From positions 1 through 64,000 of the forward strand of contig CAYXVE010000022.1 in assembly GCA_964468435.1 (NCBI GenBank): 64,000 bases of DNA. Direction: 5' to 3'. This document shows positions 24,626-33,689 of this stretch, one piece after another. The notes below the pieces were generated by a model. It was not told the origin of the DNA. It saw only the letters and a program-made list of their open reading frames with translations, and searched no databases. This stretch comes from JBCCTX01 sp964468435 (lineage in GTDB: Bacteria; Bacteroidota; Bacteroidia; J057). The stretch's first letter is position 1. Each line of letters opens with the position of its first letter. The translations under genes and the position numbers were made by a program.

Positions 24626-26728
24626 ATGGAGAGAGTCCCACTGAAACATACTAGAAATATCGGTATCAGTGCACACATTGATGCTGGCAAAACTACTACA
24701 ACTGAGCGTATTCTTTTTTATACGGGTATTTCTCACAAGATTGGGGAGGTACATGATGGCGCTGCGACAATGGATTGGATGGAGCAGGAGCAGGAACGTG
24801 GGATTACCATTACCTCTGCAGCGACTACTACTTACTGGCCTTACAGAGATACTCGCCACCGTATCAATATTATCGATACTCCGGGACACGTAGATTTTAC
24901 TGTCGAAGTAGAGCGCTCACTTCGGGTGTTGGATGGTGCTGTAGCCCTTTTTTGCTCAGTAGGTGGTGTTGAACCTCAGAGCGAGACTGTTTGGCGCCAG
25001 ATGGAAAGATACAGAGTTCCCCGTATCGGATTCGTGAATAAAATGGACCGTTCCGGGGCAGATTTCTTTGAAGTTGTCAAGCAAGTGAAGGAAATGCTAA
25101 GCGGAAATCCGGTACCTATTCAGGTTCCCATTGGTGCAGAAGTGGATTTCAAGGGAGTTGTAGACTTGGTAATCAACAAAGCCATTGTATGGAATGAGGA
25201 AGACTTTGGGATGACTTTTGAAACCATTGATATCCCTGAAGATCTTCTGGATACAGTAGAGGAGTGGCGTACTTATATGATTGAGGCCATCGCCGAATAT
25301 GACGAGGCCATCCTTGAAAAATATTTCGATGATCCCGATACGATTACTGGAGATGAGATATTGGGCGCGTTGAGACAGGCTACCTTGGATCGTAAAATCA
25401 CTCCGATGATGTGTGGATCGGCGTTTAAGAATAAAGGTGTGCAGGCTGTTCTCGATGCAGTTTGTTCATTGCTGCCTTCTCCCCTGGATGTTCACGCAGT
25501 TGAAGGTACGAATCCTGAAACGGGTGAGACAGAGAAGCGTACTGCTGATCCGCAAGGCCCCTTTACAGCACTGGCTTTTAAGATAATGACTGATCCTTAC
25601 GTAGGTCGTTTGTCATTTTTTCGTGTGTATACTGGTAAGCTGGATGGTGGTTCTTACGTACTAAACAATCGTTCAGGGAAAAAAGAACGGATCAGCCGTA
25701 TACTTCAAATGCACTCCAACAAACAACAACAAATTGATGTGGTAGAGGCGGGTGATATTGCGGCAGGTGTTGGCTTGAAGGATATCAGAACCGGAGATAC
25801 ATTGACCGATCTGGATCATCCTCTTCTTCTGGAAGAGATGACCTTCCCAGAGCCCGTTATCCGTCTGGCAATCGAGCCCAAAACACAAAAAGACGAAGGT
25901 AAACTTTCAGCAGGTCTCGCAAAGCTTTCTGAAGAAGATCCTACCTTCCAGGCACATACTGATGAAGAGAGTGGACAAACCATCATCGCAGGGATGGGAG
26001 AACTACACCTGGAGATCATCGTAGACCGACTTAAGCGTGAGTTCAAAGTAGAAGTAAATCAAGGTCAACCCCAGGTGTCTTATCGCGAAGCATTGACCTC
26101 AAATGCCGAGCACCGTGAGGTGTACAAGAAGCAGACAGGTGGTCGTGGTAAATTCGCCGATATTCAGATAGAGGTTGGACCGGCTGATAAAGGTGAAGGA
26201 TTTGAATTTGTCGATGAAATCAAAGGAGGTAATATTCCCAAGGAATTTATTCCTTCAGTTCAAAAAGGCTTTCAAGAAGCTATGAAAGAAGGGGTTCTCG
26301 CTGGATTCCCAATGGATGATCTAAAGGTGAGACTTTTTGATGGTAGCTTCCACCCTGTGGATTCCGATCAGCTTTCTTTCGAACTAGCTGCTAGAACAGG
26401 CTTCAAAAGTGCTGCTAAGAAGTGTAGCCCCATCATCAAAGAACCTATTATGGCTGTGGAGGTAGTTACTCCCGAAGAATATATGGGTAACGTAGTGGGA
26501 GACTTGAATAAAAGGAGAGGAAAGGTTGGATCCATGGGCGATCGTGGTAACTCCAAAGTCATCAAGGCAAAGGTGCCTTTATCAGAGTTGTTTGGCTATG
26601 TTACAGAGTTGCGTACAATTACTTCTGGACGTGCCTCTTCCACGATGCAGTTTTCTCACTTCGAACAGACACCTTCCAATATTCAGGAAGAAATCATTGC
26701 TAAGGTTAAAGGGTTAGCCAAGGCATAA
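24626..26728 (+). CDS. fusA: translation elongation factor G
   Basis: 700 residues. EF-G is the GTPase that moves tRNAs and mRNA along the ribosome. G1 is AHIDAGKTTTTERILFYTG, the switch I Thr region ERGITITSAAT follows, G3 is DTPGHVDFT, G4 is NKMDR. Domains II-V are complete, ending in SGRASSTMQFSHFEQTP. It stands in the str position, so it is the housekeeping copy. Unlike the proteobacterial operon, tuf does not follow; rpsJ starts nine bases later. Confidence 0.98.
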   Translation: MERVPLKHTRNIGISAHIDAGKTTTTERILFYTGISHKIGEVHDGAATMDWMEQEQERGITITSAATTTYWPYRDTRHRINIIDTPGHVDFTVEVERSLRVLDGAVALFCSVGGVEPQSETVWRQMERYRVPRIGFVNKMDRSGADFFEVVKQVKEMLSGNPVPIQVPIGAEVDFKGVVDLVINKAIVWNEEDFGMTFETIDIPEDLLDTVEEWRTYMIEAIAEYDEAILEKYFDDPDTITGDEILGALRQATLDRKITPMMCGSAFKNKGVQAVLDAVCSLLPSPLDVHAVEGTNPETGETEKRTADPQGPFTALAFKIMTDPYVGRLSFFRVYTGKLDGGSYVLNNRSGKKERISRILQMHSNKQQQIDVVEAGDIAAGVGLKDIRTGDTLTDLDHPLLLEEMTFPEPVIRLAIEPKTQKDEGKLSAGLAKLSEEDPTFQAHTDEESGQTIIAGMGELHLEIIVDRLKREFKVEVNQGQPQVSYREALTSNAEHREVYKKQTGGRGKFADIQIEVGPADKGEGFEFVDEIKGGNIPKEFIPSVQKGFQEAMKEGVLAGFPMDDLKVRLFDGSFHPVDSDQLSFELAARTGFKSAAKKCSPIIKEPIMAVEVVTPEEYMGNVVGDLNKRRGKVGSMGDRGNSKVIKAKVPLSELFGYVTELRTITSGRASSTMQFSHFEQTPSNIQEEIIAKVKGLAKA

Positions 26729-26737
26729 TTGTTTGAT

Positions 26738-27043
26738 ATGACGCAGAAGATCAGAATAAAGCTTAAGTCTTACGATCATAATCTGGTTGATAAATCCGCC
26801 GAAAAGATCGTACGGACCGTGAAACAAACCGGAGCAATCGTCAGTGGGCCTATACCATTGCCCACTGAGCGCTCTATAATTACCGTGAACCGTTCTCCTC
26901 ATGTGAATAAGAAATCCCGTGAGCAGTTCGAGATCAGTTCCTACAAAAGATTGATTGACATTTTTAGTTCGAGCTCTAAAACTGTTGATGTCCTGATGAA
27001 GCTGGAATTGCCTAGCGGAGTGGATGTGGAAATCAAAGTATAA
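26738..27043 (+). CDS. rpsJ: 30S ribosomal protein S10
   Basis: 101 residues from ATG at 26738 (an in-frame TTG at 26729 would add MFD, not typical). Start MTQKIRIKLKSYDHNLVD and the GPIPLPTERSIITVNRSPHVNKKSREQFE region (two blocks) identify S10, which also takes part in Nus-dependent antitermination. The 88 bases after it are the largest gap in the S10 section. Confidence 0.97.
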   Translation: MTQKIRIKLKSYDHNLVDKSAEKIVRTVKQTGAIVSGPIPLPTERSIITVNRSPHVNKKSREQFEISSYKRLIDIFSSSSKTVDVLMKLELPSGVDVEIKV

Positions 27044-27053
27044 CAAGTGCAAT

Positions 27054-27083
27054 GTGTTGACATGTATCTGCATGTTATTACAC
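27054..27083 (+). other. hairpin between rpsJ and rplC
   Basis: GTGT(27054-27057)...ACATG (27060-27064)-TATCTG-CATGT (27071-27075)...ACAC (27080-27083) can form a two-part stem. No T-run follows. It could take part in autoregulation or mRNA processing; support is weak. Confidence 0.3.
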
Positions 27084-27131
27084 TGAATTAAGTGGCATAA
27101 TTGAATGATGAAATTGTAAAAATCAACCAAG

Positions 27132-27749
27132 ATGGCTGGAATAATAGGAAAGAAAGTCGGGATGACTAGTATTTTCGACGAAAACCGGAGAAATATACCA
27201 TGTACTTTAATATATGCAGAACCTAACATTGTTACCCAGGTGAAAACAGTTGAGAATGAAGGATATGCAGCTGTACAGCTGGCTTTTGATGAGGCAAAGG
27301 AGAAAAATACCTCTAAGGCAATGCAGGGGCATTTTACAAAGGCAAATACTTCCCCCAAACGCAAAGTGAAGGAATTTGATTTTGATGGGCTAGAAGTGAG
27401 TCTGGGAGACCAACTCGGAGTAGAAATATTCGAGGCAGGTGAATTTGTCGACGTAACGGGTATTTCTAAAGGCAAGGGTTTTCAGGGGGTTGTTAAGCGC
27501 CATGGTTTTGGAGGTGTCGGTGGTCGCACACACGGTCAGCATAACCGCGAAAGAGCCCCAGGATCACTGGGACCTGGCTCTACCCCATCTAGGGTCTTCA
27601 AAGGGATGCGTATGGCTGGAAGAACTGGTGGAGAACAGGTAAAAGTGCAAAACCTCAAAGTAGTACAAGTTATACCCGAAAAAAACCTGATCGTGATCTC
27701 CGGATCTATACCTGGACACAAGGGTTCTTATGTATTTATCGAAAAATAA
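27132..27749 (+). CDS. rplC: 50S ribosomal protein L3
   Basis: 205 residues. L3 is an early 23S rRNA-binding protein near the peptidyl-transferase centre. MAGIIGKKVGMTSIF at the start, and the central loop GKGFQGVVKRHGFGG followed by THGQHNRERAPGSLG are diagnostic. rplD follows after 24 bases. Confidence 0.98.
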   Translation: MAGIIGKKVGMTSIFDENRRNIPCTLIYAEPNIVTQVKTVENEGYAAVQLAFDEAKEKNTSKAMQGHFTKANTSPKRKVKEFDFDGLEVSLGDQLGVEIFEAGEFVDVTGISKGKGFQGVVKRHGFGGVGGRTHGQHNRERAPGSLGPGSTPSRVFKGMRMAGRTGGEQVKVQNLKVVQVIPEKNLIVISGSIPGHKGSYVFIEK

Positions 27750-27773
27750 CCTACATCTTAACAGATCATAGAG

Positions 27774-28403
27774 ATGGAATTGACAGTATATACCATAGAT
27801 GGCCAAGATACGGGACGTAAGATAGACCTGAAGGATAGTGTTTTCGGGCTTAAAGTTCCCAATGATCATCTGATATATCAGGATGTAAGACTGATTCAGG
27901 CTAATAGACGCCAGGGAACGCATAAATCCAAGGAGCGCGGAGAAGTTTCTGGAAGTAAAAATAAGCCCTACAGACAGAAAGGCACGGGAAATGCCAGATC
28001 CGGACATAAAAGATCCCCACTTTGGAGACATGGTGGTACGATTTTCGGTCCCAGACCGAGAGACTATAGTTTCAGGCTTAACAAAAAGCAGAAAAAGCTT
28101 GCACGCAAAAGTGCACTAACTTATAAGGCTCAGGAAGAAGGCATTAAAATAATCGAAAACTTCACTTTCGAAGCACCCAAAACTAGACAGTTTGTTTCTA
28201 TTCTGGATAATATGGAGTTAGCAGGAAAAAAGATCCTATTTGTACAGGCTGAAAATGATGTTAATGTGTTTTTGTCAGGTCGCAATATCCCTAAAACAGA
28301 AATTCGTCTGGCAAAGGATCTCAATACATACGATATTATTAATGCAGATCATCTGCTGATTACTGAGGAAGCAGTGAATGTGATTAACGAACAAATGAAT
28401 TAA
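27774..28403 (+). CDS. rplD: 50S ribosomal protein L4
   Basis: 209 residues. L4 binds 23S rRNA and lines the exit tunnel. The extended loop is visible: ANRRQGTHKSKERGEVSGSK, then RQKGTGNARSGHKRSPLWRHGG and IFGPRPRDY. Its stop lies eight bases before rplW. Confidence 0.98.
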   Translation: MELTVYTIDGQDTGRKIDLKDSVFGLKVPNDHLIYQDVRLIQANRRQGTHKSKERGEVSGSKNKPYRQKGTGNARSGHKRSPLWRHGGTIFGPRPRDYSFRLNKKQKKLARKSALTYKAQEEGIKIIENFTFEAPKTRQFVSILDNMELAGKKILFVQAENDVNVFLSGRNIPKTEIRLAKDLNTYDIINADHLLITEEAVNVINEQMN

Positions 28404-28411
28404 GATTGGCT

Positions 28412-28705
28412 ATGAGTGTTATTAAAAGACCCATTATCACAGAAAAGACTGCTGCCTTCCTTGAAAGAGGCCTTCAGAAATATGGGTTTGAGGTTGATAA
28501 GGCAGCTGATAAATTTGAAATTAAGAAAGAAGTTGAACGACTGTATGAGGTAGAGGTTGAGTCTGTCAATACCCTCATTGTCAGAGGTAAGACTAAAATG
28601 AGATATTCAAAAAAGGGAATTGTAAGCGGTAAACGGCCCAATTACAAGAAAGCTGTCGTAACCCTTAAGCCTGGATTTGAAATCGATTTTTACAAGCATA
28701 TATAA
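28412..28705 (+). CDS. rplW: 50S ribosomal protein L23
   Basis: 97 residues from ATG at 28412; an upstream in-frame TTG at 28406 would add two residues. L23 surrounds the tunnel exit and docks trigger factor and SRP. MSVIKRPIITEKTA and VNTLIVRGK are the family blocks. 52 bases separate it from rplB. Confidence 0.96.
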   Translation: MSVIKRPIITEKTAAFLERGLQKYGFEVDKAADKFEIKKEVERLYEVEVESVNTLIVRGKTKMRYSKKGIVSGKRPNYKKAVVTLKPGFEIDFYKHI

Positions 28706-28757
28706 GCGTAGTTGGGCAGACTGAGGTAGAAAACTAGCGAATAAAGAATGTAAAGAG

Positions 28758-29579
28758 ATGGGAATCAAAAAACTAAAACCAGTAACACCTGCATCACGAC
28801 AGAGGTCAGTCTCTGACTTTGATACTATAACTAAGTCAAAGCCAGAAAAATCCCTGACAACATCCCTGAAGAAAAGTGGTGGTAGAAACAATCTGGGGCG
28901 TATGACAGCCAGATATCGTGGTGGTGGACACAAGCGTAGATACCGCATAATAGATTTCAAGCGCGATAAATTTGGGGTTCCAGCAACGGTACTTGCAATA
29001 GAATATGACCCTAACCGGACCTGTCGTATTGCACTTGTAGAGTACGAAGACGGTGAAAAGAGATATATCATTGCTCCCGAGAAACTAAAAGTCGGTCAGA
29101 AGATCATCTCGGCAGAGCAGGTTGAACCCAAAGTGGGAAATGCCATGAAGCTACAAAATATGCCTATGGGTACAGTGGTTCACAATGTAGAACTCTGGCC
29201 TGGCAAAGGCGGAACCATGGTACGCGGTGCTGGTACCTTCGCCCAGTTAACAGCAAAAGAGGGGAAATATGTAAGTCTTAGACTTCCTTCTGGTGAGACG
29301 AGAATGGTATTGGCAAACTGTATGGCGACTGTAGGTGCTGTTGGAAACTCTGAGCACAACAATATATCTAAGGGTAAAGCAGGGAAGAATCGCTGGTTGG
29401 GAAGGAGACCTCGCACACGTGGTGTAGCGATGAACCCTGTAGATCACCCAATGGGTGGTGGTGAAGGTAGAGCCTCCGGAGGACACCCACGTAGTAGAAA
29501 AGGACTACCTGCTAAAGGATACAAAACAAGAGACCGGAATAAGCCTTCAGGTAGATTGATTGTCAGTAAGAAGAAATAG
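28758..29579 (+). CDS. rplB: 50S ribosomal protein L2
   Basis: 273 residues, full length. L2 is needed for subunit joining and peptidyl transfer. Blocks: GRNNLGRMTARYRGGGHKRRYR (two pieces), IALVEYEDGEKRYI, GNAMKLQNMPMGTVVHNVEL and the C-terminal MNPVDHPMGGGEGR with the conserved functional His. rpsS starts 38 bases later. Confidence 0.98.
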   Translation: MGIKKLKPVTPASRQRSVSDFDTITKSKPEKSLTTSLKKSGGRNNLGRMTARYRGGGHKRRYRIIDFKRDKFGVPATVLAIEYDPNRTCRIALVEYEDGEKRYIIAPEKLKVGQKIISAEQVEPKVGNAMKLQNMPMGTVVHNVELWPGKGGTMVRGAGTFAQLTAKEGKYVSLRLPSGETRMVLANCMATVGAVGNSEHNNISKGKAGKNRWLGRRPRTRGVAMNPVDHPMGGGEGRASGGHPRSRKGLPAKGYKTRDRNKPSGRLIVSKKK

Positions 29580-29617
29580 GTTTTATATATTTTTGGGATA
29601 AAATAAACTAATACGAT

Positions 29618-29899
29618 ATGTCCAGATCCTTAAAAAAAGGTCCATTTATCGATCCGAAGCTGGATAGAAAAATACAGCGAATGAATGATAAGAATGATAA
29701 GAAGATGATTAAGACATGGGCCAGGAGATCTATTATTTCTCCAGATTTTGTGGGACATACTATTGCTGTGCACAATGGTAATAAGTTCATACCTGTTTAT
29801 GTCTCAGAGAATATGGTAGGGCATAAACTGGGAGAATTTGCCCCTACGAGGAACTTTAGAGGACATGCTGGTAACAACAAAAAAGATAAAAGAAGATAG
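29618..29899 (+). CDS. rpsS: 30S ribosomal protein S19
   Basis: 93 residues. S19 forms the head of the 30S subunit with S13. MSRSLKKGPFIDPKL, ISPDFVGHTIAVHNG and LGEFAPTRNFRGHAG are diagnostic. rplV follows after four bases. Confidence 0.98.
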   Translation: MSRSLKKGPFIDPKLDRKIQRMNDKNDKKMIKTWARRSIISPDFVGHTIAVHNGNKFIPVYVSENMVGHKLGEFAPTRNFRGHAGNNKKDKRR

Positions 29900-29903
29900 A
29901 CCG

Positions 29904-30371
29904 ATGGCGGAAAGAGTTAAAATGACCCGTAAGGAGAAAATCGCTTCAGGTGTAGACAAAGGCCCTAAGCGCAAAAAAGCCTATGCCGAACGGCTCAAGG
30001 ACGACAAGGCAGACATAATCAAAGTAAGCCTTCGCAATTATCGCTGTTCAGCACGCAAAATGCGTTTGGTCGTAGATCAGATTCGCAATCGCGAAGTCTT
30101 TGATGCGCTGAATGTGCTGAAATTTACACCTAAGGCAGCAGCTCCTGCTGTTTCCAGACTACTTCGCTCCGCTGTGGCTTCGCTAGAAGAAAAATTTGAA
30201 GGCGAAAGAGTAGACGTGAACACACACTATGTGAAGGAAGCTTGGGTAGATAGTGCAAGAATGCTGAAACGTATTCAGCCTGCTCCTCAGGGACGCGCTC
30301 ACTTGATCCGAAAGAGATATTGCCATGTAACTTTGGTAATTGATGAAATACCAGATGAATTACGAGAATAA
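29904..30371 (+). CDS. rplV: 50S ribosomal protein L22 with N-terminal extension
   Basis: 155 residues from ATG at 29904, which gives almost no overlap with rpsS; a second in-frame ATG at 29922 is also possible. The core starts near residue 40 (YRCSARKMRLVVDQIRNREV) and ends RAHLIRKRYCHVTLVI. The roughly 40-residue lysine-rich lead (GPKRKKAYAERLKDDK) is longer than in most L22 proteins. L22 lines the tunnel with L4. Confidence 0.95.
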   Translation: MAERVKMTRKEKIASGVDKGPKRKKAYAERLKDDKADIIKVSLRNYRCSARKMRLVVDQIRNREVFDALNVLKFTPKAAAPAVSRLLRSAVASLEEKFEGERVDVNTHYVKEAWVDSARMLKRIQPAPQGRAHLIRKRYCHVTLVIDEIPDELRE

Positions 30372-30394
30372 GATTAACCTAAAATAGAAATACA

Positions 30395-31081
30395 TTGGGA
30401 CAGAAAACACATCCAATAGGTCTGAGACTGGGAATTATCAAGGGTTGGGAATCCAACTGGTTTGGAGGAAAAGATTTCTCCGATAAGCTGATTGAGGACG
30501 AGCAAATTAGGGCCTATTTGCAGGCCAGAATTCCAAGAGGAGGTATTTCCAAGATAGTAATAGAAAGAACCCTGAAAAAAATTACCATCACTATTCACAC
30601 CTCCCGCCCGGGAATTGTAATCGGTAAAGGTGGTAAAGAGGTAGATAAACTTCGGGAAGAGATCAAAAAGGTCACCAACAAAGATGTGCAGATCAACATC
30701 TTCGAGATCAAGCGTCCAGAACTCGATGCCATGTTGGTAGCACAGCAGGTTGCACAACAACTTGAAGGTCGTGTTTCCTTCAGACGTGCCATGAAGACTG
30801 CACTCAACTCTACCATGCGTGCAGGCGCTCAGGGTTGCAAAATTATGTGCTCAGGAAGGTTGGGAGGGGCTGAAATGGCTCGTACAGAGCAATACAAAGA
30901 AGGCAGGATACCCCTCCAGACACTCAGAGCAGACATCGATTATGCATTGGCTGAGGCAAAAACTATATATGGAGTCATTGGAGTGAAAGTATGGATATTC
31001 AAGAAAGAGATATTCGGTAAGGTTGATCTGTCTCCCAATGGTAACTCGGAAAGAAAAAGGGCTAAAAAACGTAGAAGATAA
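30395..31081 (+). CDS. rpsC: 30S ribosomal protein S3, TTG start
   Basis: 228 residues. The protein must begin MGQKTHPIGLRLGI, which requires the TTG at 30395 as start; no ATG precedes it in frame. S3 guards the mRNA entry with a KH domain: PGIVIGKGGKEVDKLR is the KH GxxG loop. The end has the basic KRAKKRRR tail. rplP follows after 12 bases. Confidence 0.97.
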   Translation: MGQKTHPIGLRLGIIKGWESNWFGGKDFSDKLIEDEQIRAYLQARIPRGGISKIVIERTLKKITITIHTSRPGIVIGKGGKEVDKLREEIKKVTNKDVQINIFEIKRPELDAMLVAQQVAQQLEGRVSFRRAMKTALNSTMRAGAQGCKIMCSGRLGGAEMARTEQYKEGRIPLQTLRADIDYALAEAKTIYGVIGVKVWIFKKEIFGKVDLSPNGNSERKRAKKRRR

Positions 31082-31093
31082 AACTATAAGATC

Positions 31094-31513
31094 ATGTTAC
31101 AACCTAAAAAGGTAAAGCGCAGGAAGGTCCAGAAAGGACGGATGAAAGGCAATTCTCAGCGGGGTACAGATGTGGCTTTTGGTGCCTATGGACTCAAGGC
31201 TCTGGAAAGTGATTTTATCACCTCTCGGCATATAGAAGCTTGCCGTATCGTGATTTCGAGGACAATGAAACGCGAAGGAAACATGTGGATACGGATATTT
31301 CCCCAAAAGCCTATTACGAAAAAGCCTGCCGAAGTACGTATGGGTAAAGGAAAAGGTAATCCTGAATATTGGGCTGCAGTTGTAAGACCGGGAAGGATCC
31401 TCTTTGAAGTGGATGGCGTCCCGGAATCTGTAGCGATGGAAGCACTTCGACTCGCATCCAATAAATTGCCTATTAAAACTAAAGTTGTTTACAGAAGAGA
31501 TCTACAATCTTAA
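31094..31513 (+). CDS. rplP: 50S ribosomal protein L16
   Basis: 139 residues. L16 organises the A-site tRNA elbow. MLQPKKVKRRKVQKGRMKG, FGAYGLKALE and RMGKGKGNPEYWAAVV are diagnostic; the conserved Arg81-type residue (often hydroxylated) lies in the last block. rpmC starts five bases later. Confidence 0.98.
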   Translation: MLQPKKVKRRKVQKGRMKGNSQRGTDVAFGAYGLKALESDFITSRHIEACRIVISRTMKREGNMWIRIFPQKPITKKPAEVRMGKGKGNPEYWAAVVRPGRILFEVDGVPESVAMEALRLASNKLPIKTKVVYRRDLQS

Positions 31514-31518
31514 AATAT

Positions 31519-31740
31519 ATGAAGGTAAGTAATATCCGAGACTTGACAACGGAAGAAATCGTTGTGCGAATCAGTGAAGAAAGTGAAAACCTAACGCGAC
31601 TGAGGCTTAATCATGCTGTGTCTGCTGTAGAGCGACCATCTGATATCAGAGAACTCAAGCGAACAATCGCCAGACTGAAAACGATTTTGCAGGAAAGAGA
31701 ACTTCTGGGAGAACATGCTAAACAAAGCGAGGATTCTTAA
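31519..31740 (+). CDS. rpmC: 50S ribosomal protein L29
   Basis: 73 residues, two helices of a coiled hairpin: IRDLTTEEIVVRISEESENL and the end ELKRTIARLKTILQEREL. L29 lies at the tunnel exit next to L23. The tail KQSEDS is slightly longer than usual. Confidence 0.94.
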   Translation: MKVSNIRDLTTEEIVVRISEESENLTRLRLNHAVSAVERPSDIRELKRTIARLKTILQERELLGEHAKQSEDS

Positions 31741-31782
31741 GATGGCTTTTGAAGGGATTATCATTCATAGAAAGAACAGAAA

Positions 31783-32058
31783 ATGAGCGAAATAGAAAAT
31801 ACCATAAACAGAAATCTCCGTAAAGTGCGGACTGGTAGAGTCGTTAGCGACAAAATGGATAAAACCATTGCTGTAATAGTAGAGCGAAAGGTAGCTCACC
31901 CTATTTATGGGAAATTTATGAAGAAAAATACAAAGTTTCTCGCCCATGACGAGAACAACGATTGTGGAATAGGAGATCTCGTACAGATCATGGAGACCAG
32001 ACCCTTGAGTAAACGGAAACGCTGGAGATTGCTGAAAATCGTGGAACGGGCAAAGTAG
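31783..32058 (+). CDS. rpsQ: 30S ribosomal protein S17
   Basis: 91 residues. OB-fold 16S rRNA-binding protein. NLRKVRTGRVVSDKMDKTIAV, VERKVAHPIYGKFM and the acidic GIGDLVQIMETRPLSKRKRW identify it. 63 bases separate it from rplN. Confidence 0.98.
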   Translation: MSEIENTINRNLRKVRTGRVVSDKMDKTIAVIVERKVAHPIYGKFMKKNTKFLAHDENNDCGIGDLVQIMETRPLSKRKRWRLLKIVERAK

Positions 32059-32121
32059 TATCTCCTTGGCTTTGTAACAAGTTTGAATCTATATAAGACG
32101 ACCAATTGATTATATAATACA

Positions 32122-32490
32122 ATGATACAGCAGGAGAGTAGATTAACAGTAGCGGATAACAGTGGTGCAAAGGAAGTTCTTTGTATCCGGGTGCTTGGAG
32201 GTACCAAAAGACGCTACGCTCGCATCGGCGACCGGATTGTTTGTAGCGTAAAATCCGCCGACCCTAGCTCCAATATCAAAAAAGGAGATGTTGTCAAGGC
32301 CGTGATTGTTCGCACTCGTAAGGAGAGAAGAAGAAAAGATGGATCATACATACGCTTTGATGATAACGCAGCAGTAATCCTTTCAAATGATGGTGGTCCT
32401 AGAGGTACACGTATCTTCGGTCCTGTTGCAAGAGAGCTTCGCGAAAGAGGATATATGAAAATTGTTTCACTAGCACCTGAGGTTCTTTAA
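32122..32490 (+). CDS. rplN: 50S ribosomal protein L14
   Basis: 122 residues. MIQQESRLTVADNSGAKEVL, the RRKDGSYIRFDDNAAVI block and GTRIFGPVARELRERGYMKI are hallmark L14 blocks. L14 bridges the subunits and is the docking site of RsfS. Confidence 0.98.
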   Translation: MIQQESRLTVADNSGAKEVLCIRVLGGTKRRYARIGDRIVCSVKSADPSSNIKKGDVVKAVIVRTRKERRRKDGSYIRFDDNAAVILSNDGGPRGTRIFGPVARELRERGYMKIVSLAPEVL

Positions 32491-32501
32491 GTCATCACAT
32501 T

Positions 32502-32822
32502 ATGAAATTACACATTAAGAAAGGCGATACCGTAAAAGTACTGAGTGGCTCAGAAATCGATAGAGGGAAAATAGGAACCGTATTAAGAGTACTTCCTAAA
32601 GAAAACAAAGCCATTGTCGAAGGAGTACGGATTGTGTCCAAGCACATCCGCCCCTCTCAGCAATATCCCGAAGGTGGTATTATCCAGCAGGAGGCACCTA
32701 TACATATCTCCAACCTGATGGTAGTTGACCTCAAAACGAAGGAACCTACCCGGGTCGGAAGAAAGAAAGGAGAAAAAGGCTGGGTGAGATATTCTAAAAA
32801 AAGTGGAGAGATTCTTCCATAA
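32502..32822 (+). CDS. rplX: 50S ribosomal protein L24
   Basis: 106 residues. KOW motif at the start: MKLHIKKGDTVKVLSGS and RGKIGTVLRV. The C-terminal VGRKKGEKGWVRYSKKSGE is typical for the bacteroidete form. L24 begins 50S assembly. Confidence 0.97.
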   Translation: MKLHIKKGDTVKVLSGSEIDRGKIGTVLRVLPKENKAIVEGVRIVSKHIRPSQQYPEGGIIQQEAPIHISNLMVVDLKTKEPTRVGRKKGEKGWVRYSKKSGEILP

Positions 32823-32851
32823 TATCTGAAAATTAATAAAACGGAAAGTCG

Positions 32852-33409
32852 ATGGACAAACCAAGATTAATGGTTAAGTATAAGGAGCAGATCGTACCTG
32901 AAATGAACAGTAAGTTCAACTACAAATCTGTTATGCAGGTACCTAAGCTGGAAAAAATCGTCCTGAATAAAGGTGTGGGAGATGCTGTGGGAGATAAAAA
33001 ACTCATTGATGATGCCGTACAGGAGATGACGATTATCACCGGGCAGAAACCTATCGTGACAAAGGCTAAGAAAAGTATTTCGAATTTTAAACTTAGAGAA
33101 GAAATGCCCATTGGCGTGAAGGTAACGCTGAGAAGTGAAATGATGTACGAATTTCTGGATCGCTTTATCAATATCGCACTTCCCAGAGTAAGAGATTTTA
33201 GAGGATTACCCATTAAGGGATTCGATGGAAAAGGAAATTTTAATATGGGCGTGAAAGAACAAATCATCTTTCCGGAAATCAATGTCGATAAAATCAAAAA
33301 GATCTCCGGAATGGATATCGCATTTATTACTACTGCTGATACAGATGAAGAGGCATTGGCGTTATTAAGAGAATTTGGGATGCCTTTTCAAAAAATGGAT
33401 AAAAATTAA
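32852..33409 (+). CDS. rplE: 50S ribosomal protein L5
   Basis: 185 residues. L5 carries 5S rRNA in the central protuberance. VPKLEKIVLNKGVGDA, GQKPIVTKAKKSISNFKLRE and FNMGVKEQIIFPEI are diagnostic. rpsN follows after nine bases. Confidence 0.98.
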   Translation: MDKPRLMVKYKEQIVPEMNSKFNYKSVMQVPKLEKIVLNKGVGDAVGDKKLIDDAVQEMTIITGQKPIVTKAKKSISNFKLREEMPIGVKVTLRSEMMYEFLDRFINIALPRVRDFRGLPIKGFDGKGNFNMGVKEQIIFPEINVDKIKKISGMDIAFITTADTDEEALALLREFGMPFQKMDKN

Positions 33410-33418
33410 CAGGAAAAT

Positions 33419-33688
33419 ATGGCAAGGAAATCTATTATAGCCAGACAGAAGAAACGCGAAGAAATGGTCAGGAAATATGCCGCTAAGCGCAAAGCGCTCA
33501 AAGAAGCAGGAGAATACCAGGCACTAGCATTACTCCCTAGAAATTCTTCGCCTGTGCGTCTCAAGAATCGCTGTATGCTTACAGGGAGACCCAGAGGATA
33601 TATCCGTCGTTTTGGTATATCACGTATCAAGTTCAGAGAGCTGGCTTTAGAAGGTAAAATTCCAGGAGTTAAAAAAACGAGTTGGTAA
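33419..33688 (+). CDS. rpsN: 30S ribosomal protein S14, zinc-free type
   Basis: 89 residues, the long C-minus form: no CxxC pairs are present, and only one Cys (RLKNRCMLTGRPRGYIR). The block GRPRGYIRRFGISRIKFREL is diagnostic. One base separates its stop from rpsH. Confidence 0.98.
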   Translation: MARKSIIARQKKREEMVRKYAAKRKALKEAGEYQALALLPRNSSPVRLKNRCMLTGRPRGYIRRFGISRIKFRELALEGKIPGVKKTSW

Positions 33689-33689
33689 T

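Noticed and set aside
24626..27043. tuf gene expected between fusA and rpsJ
   Set aside because: Only nine bases separate fusA from rpsJ; tuf must be elsewhere, as is usual in Bacteroidota.
26714..27475. 253-residue frame on the - strand across rpsJ and rplC
   Set aside because: Lies opposite two highly conserved ribosomal genes.
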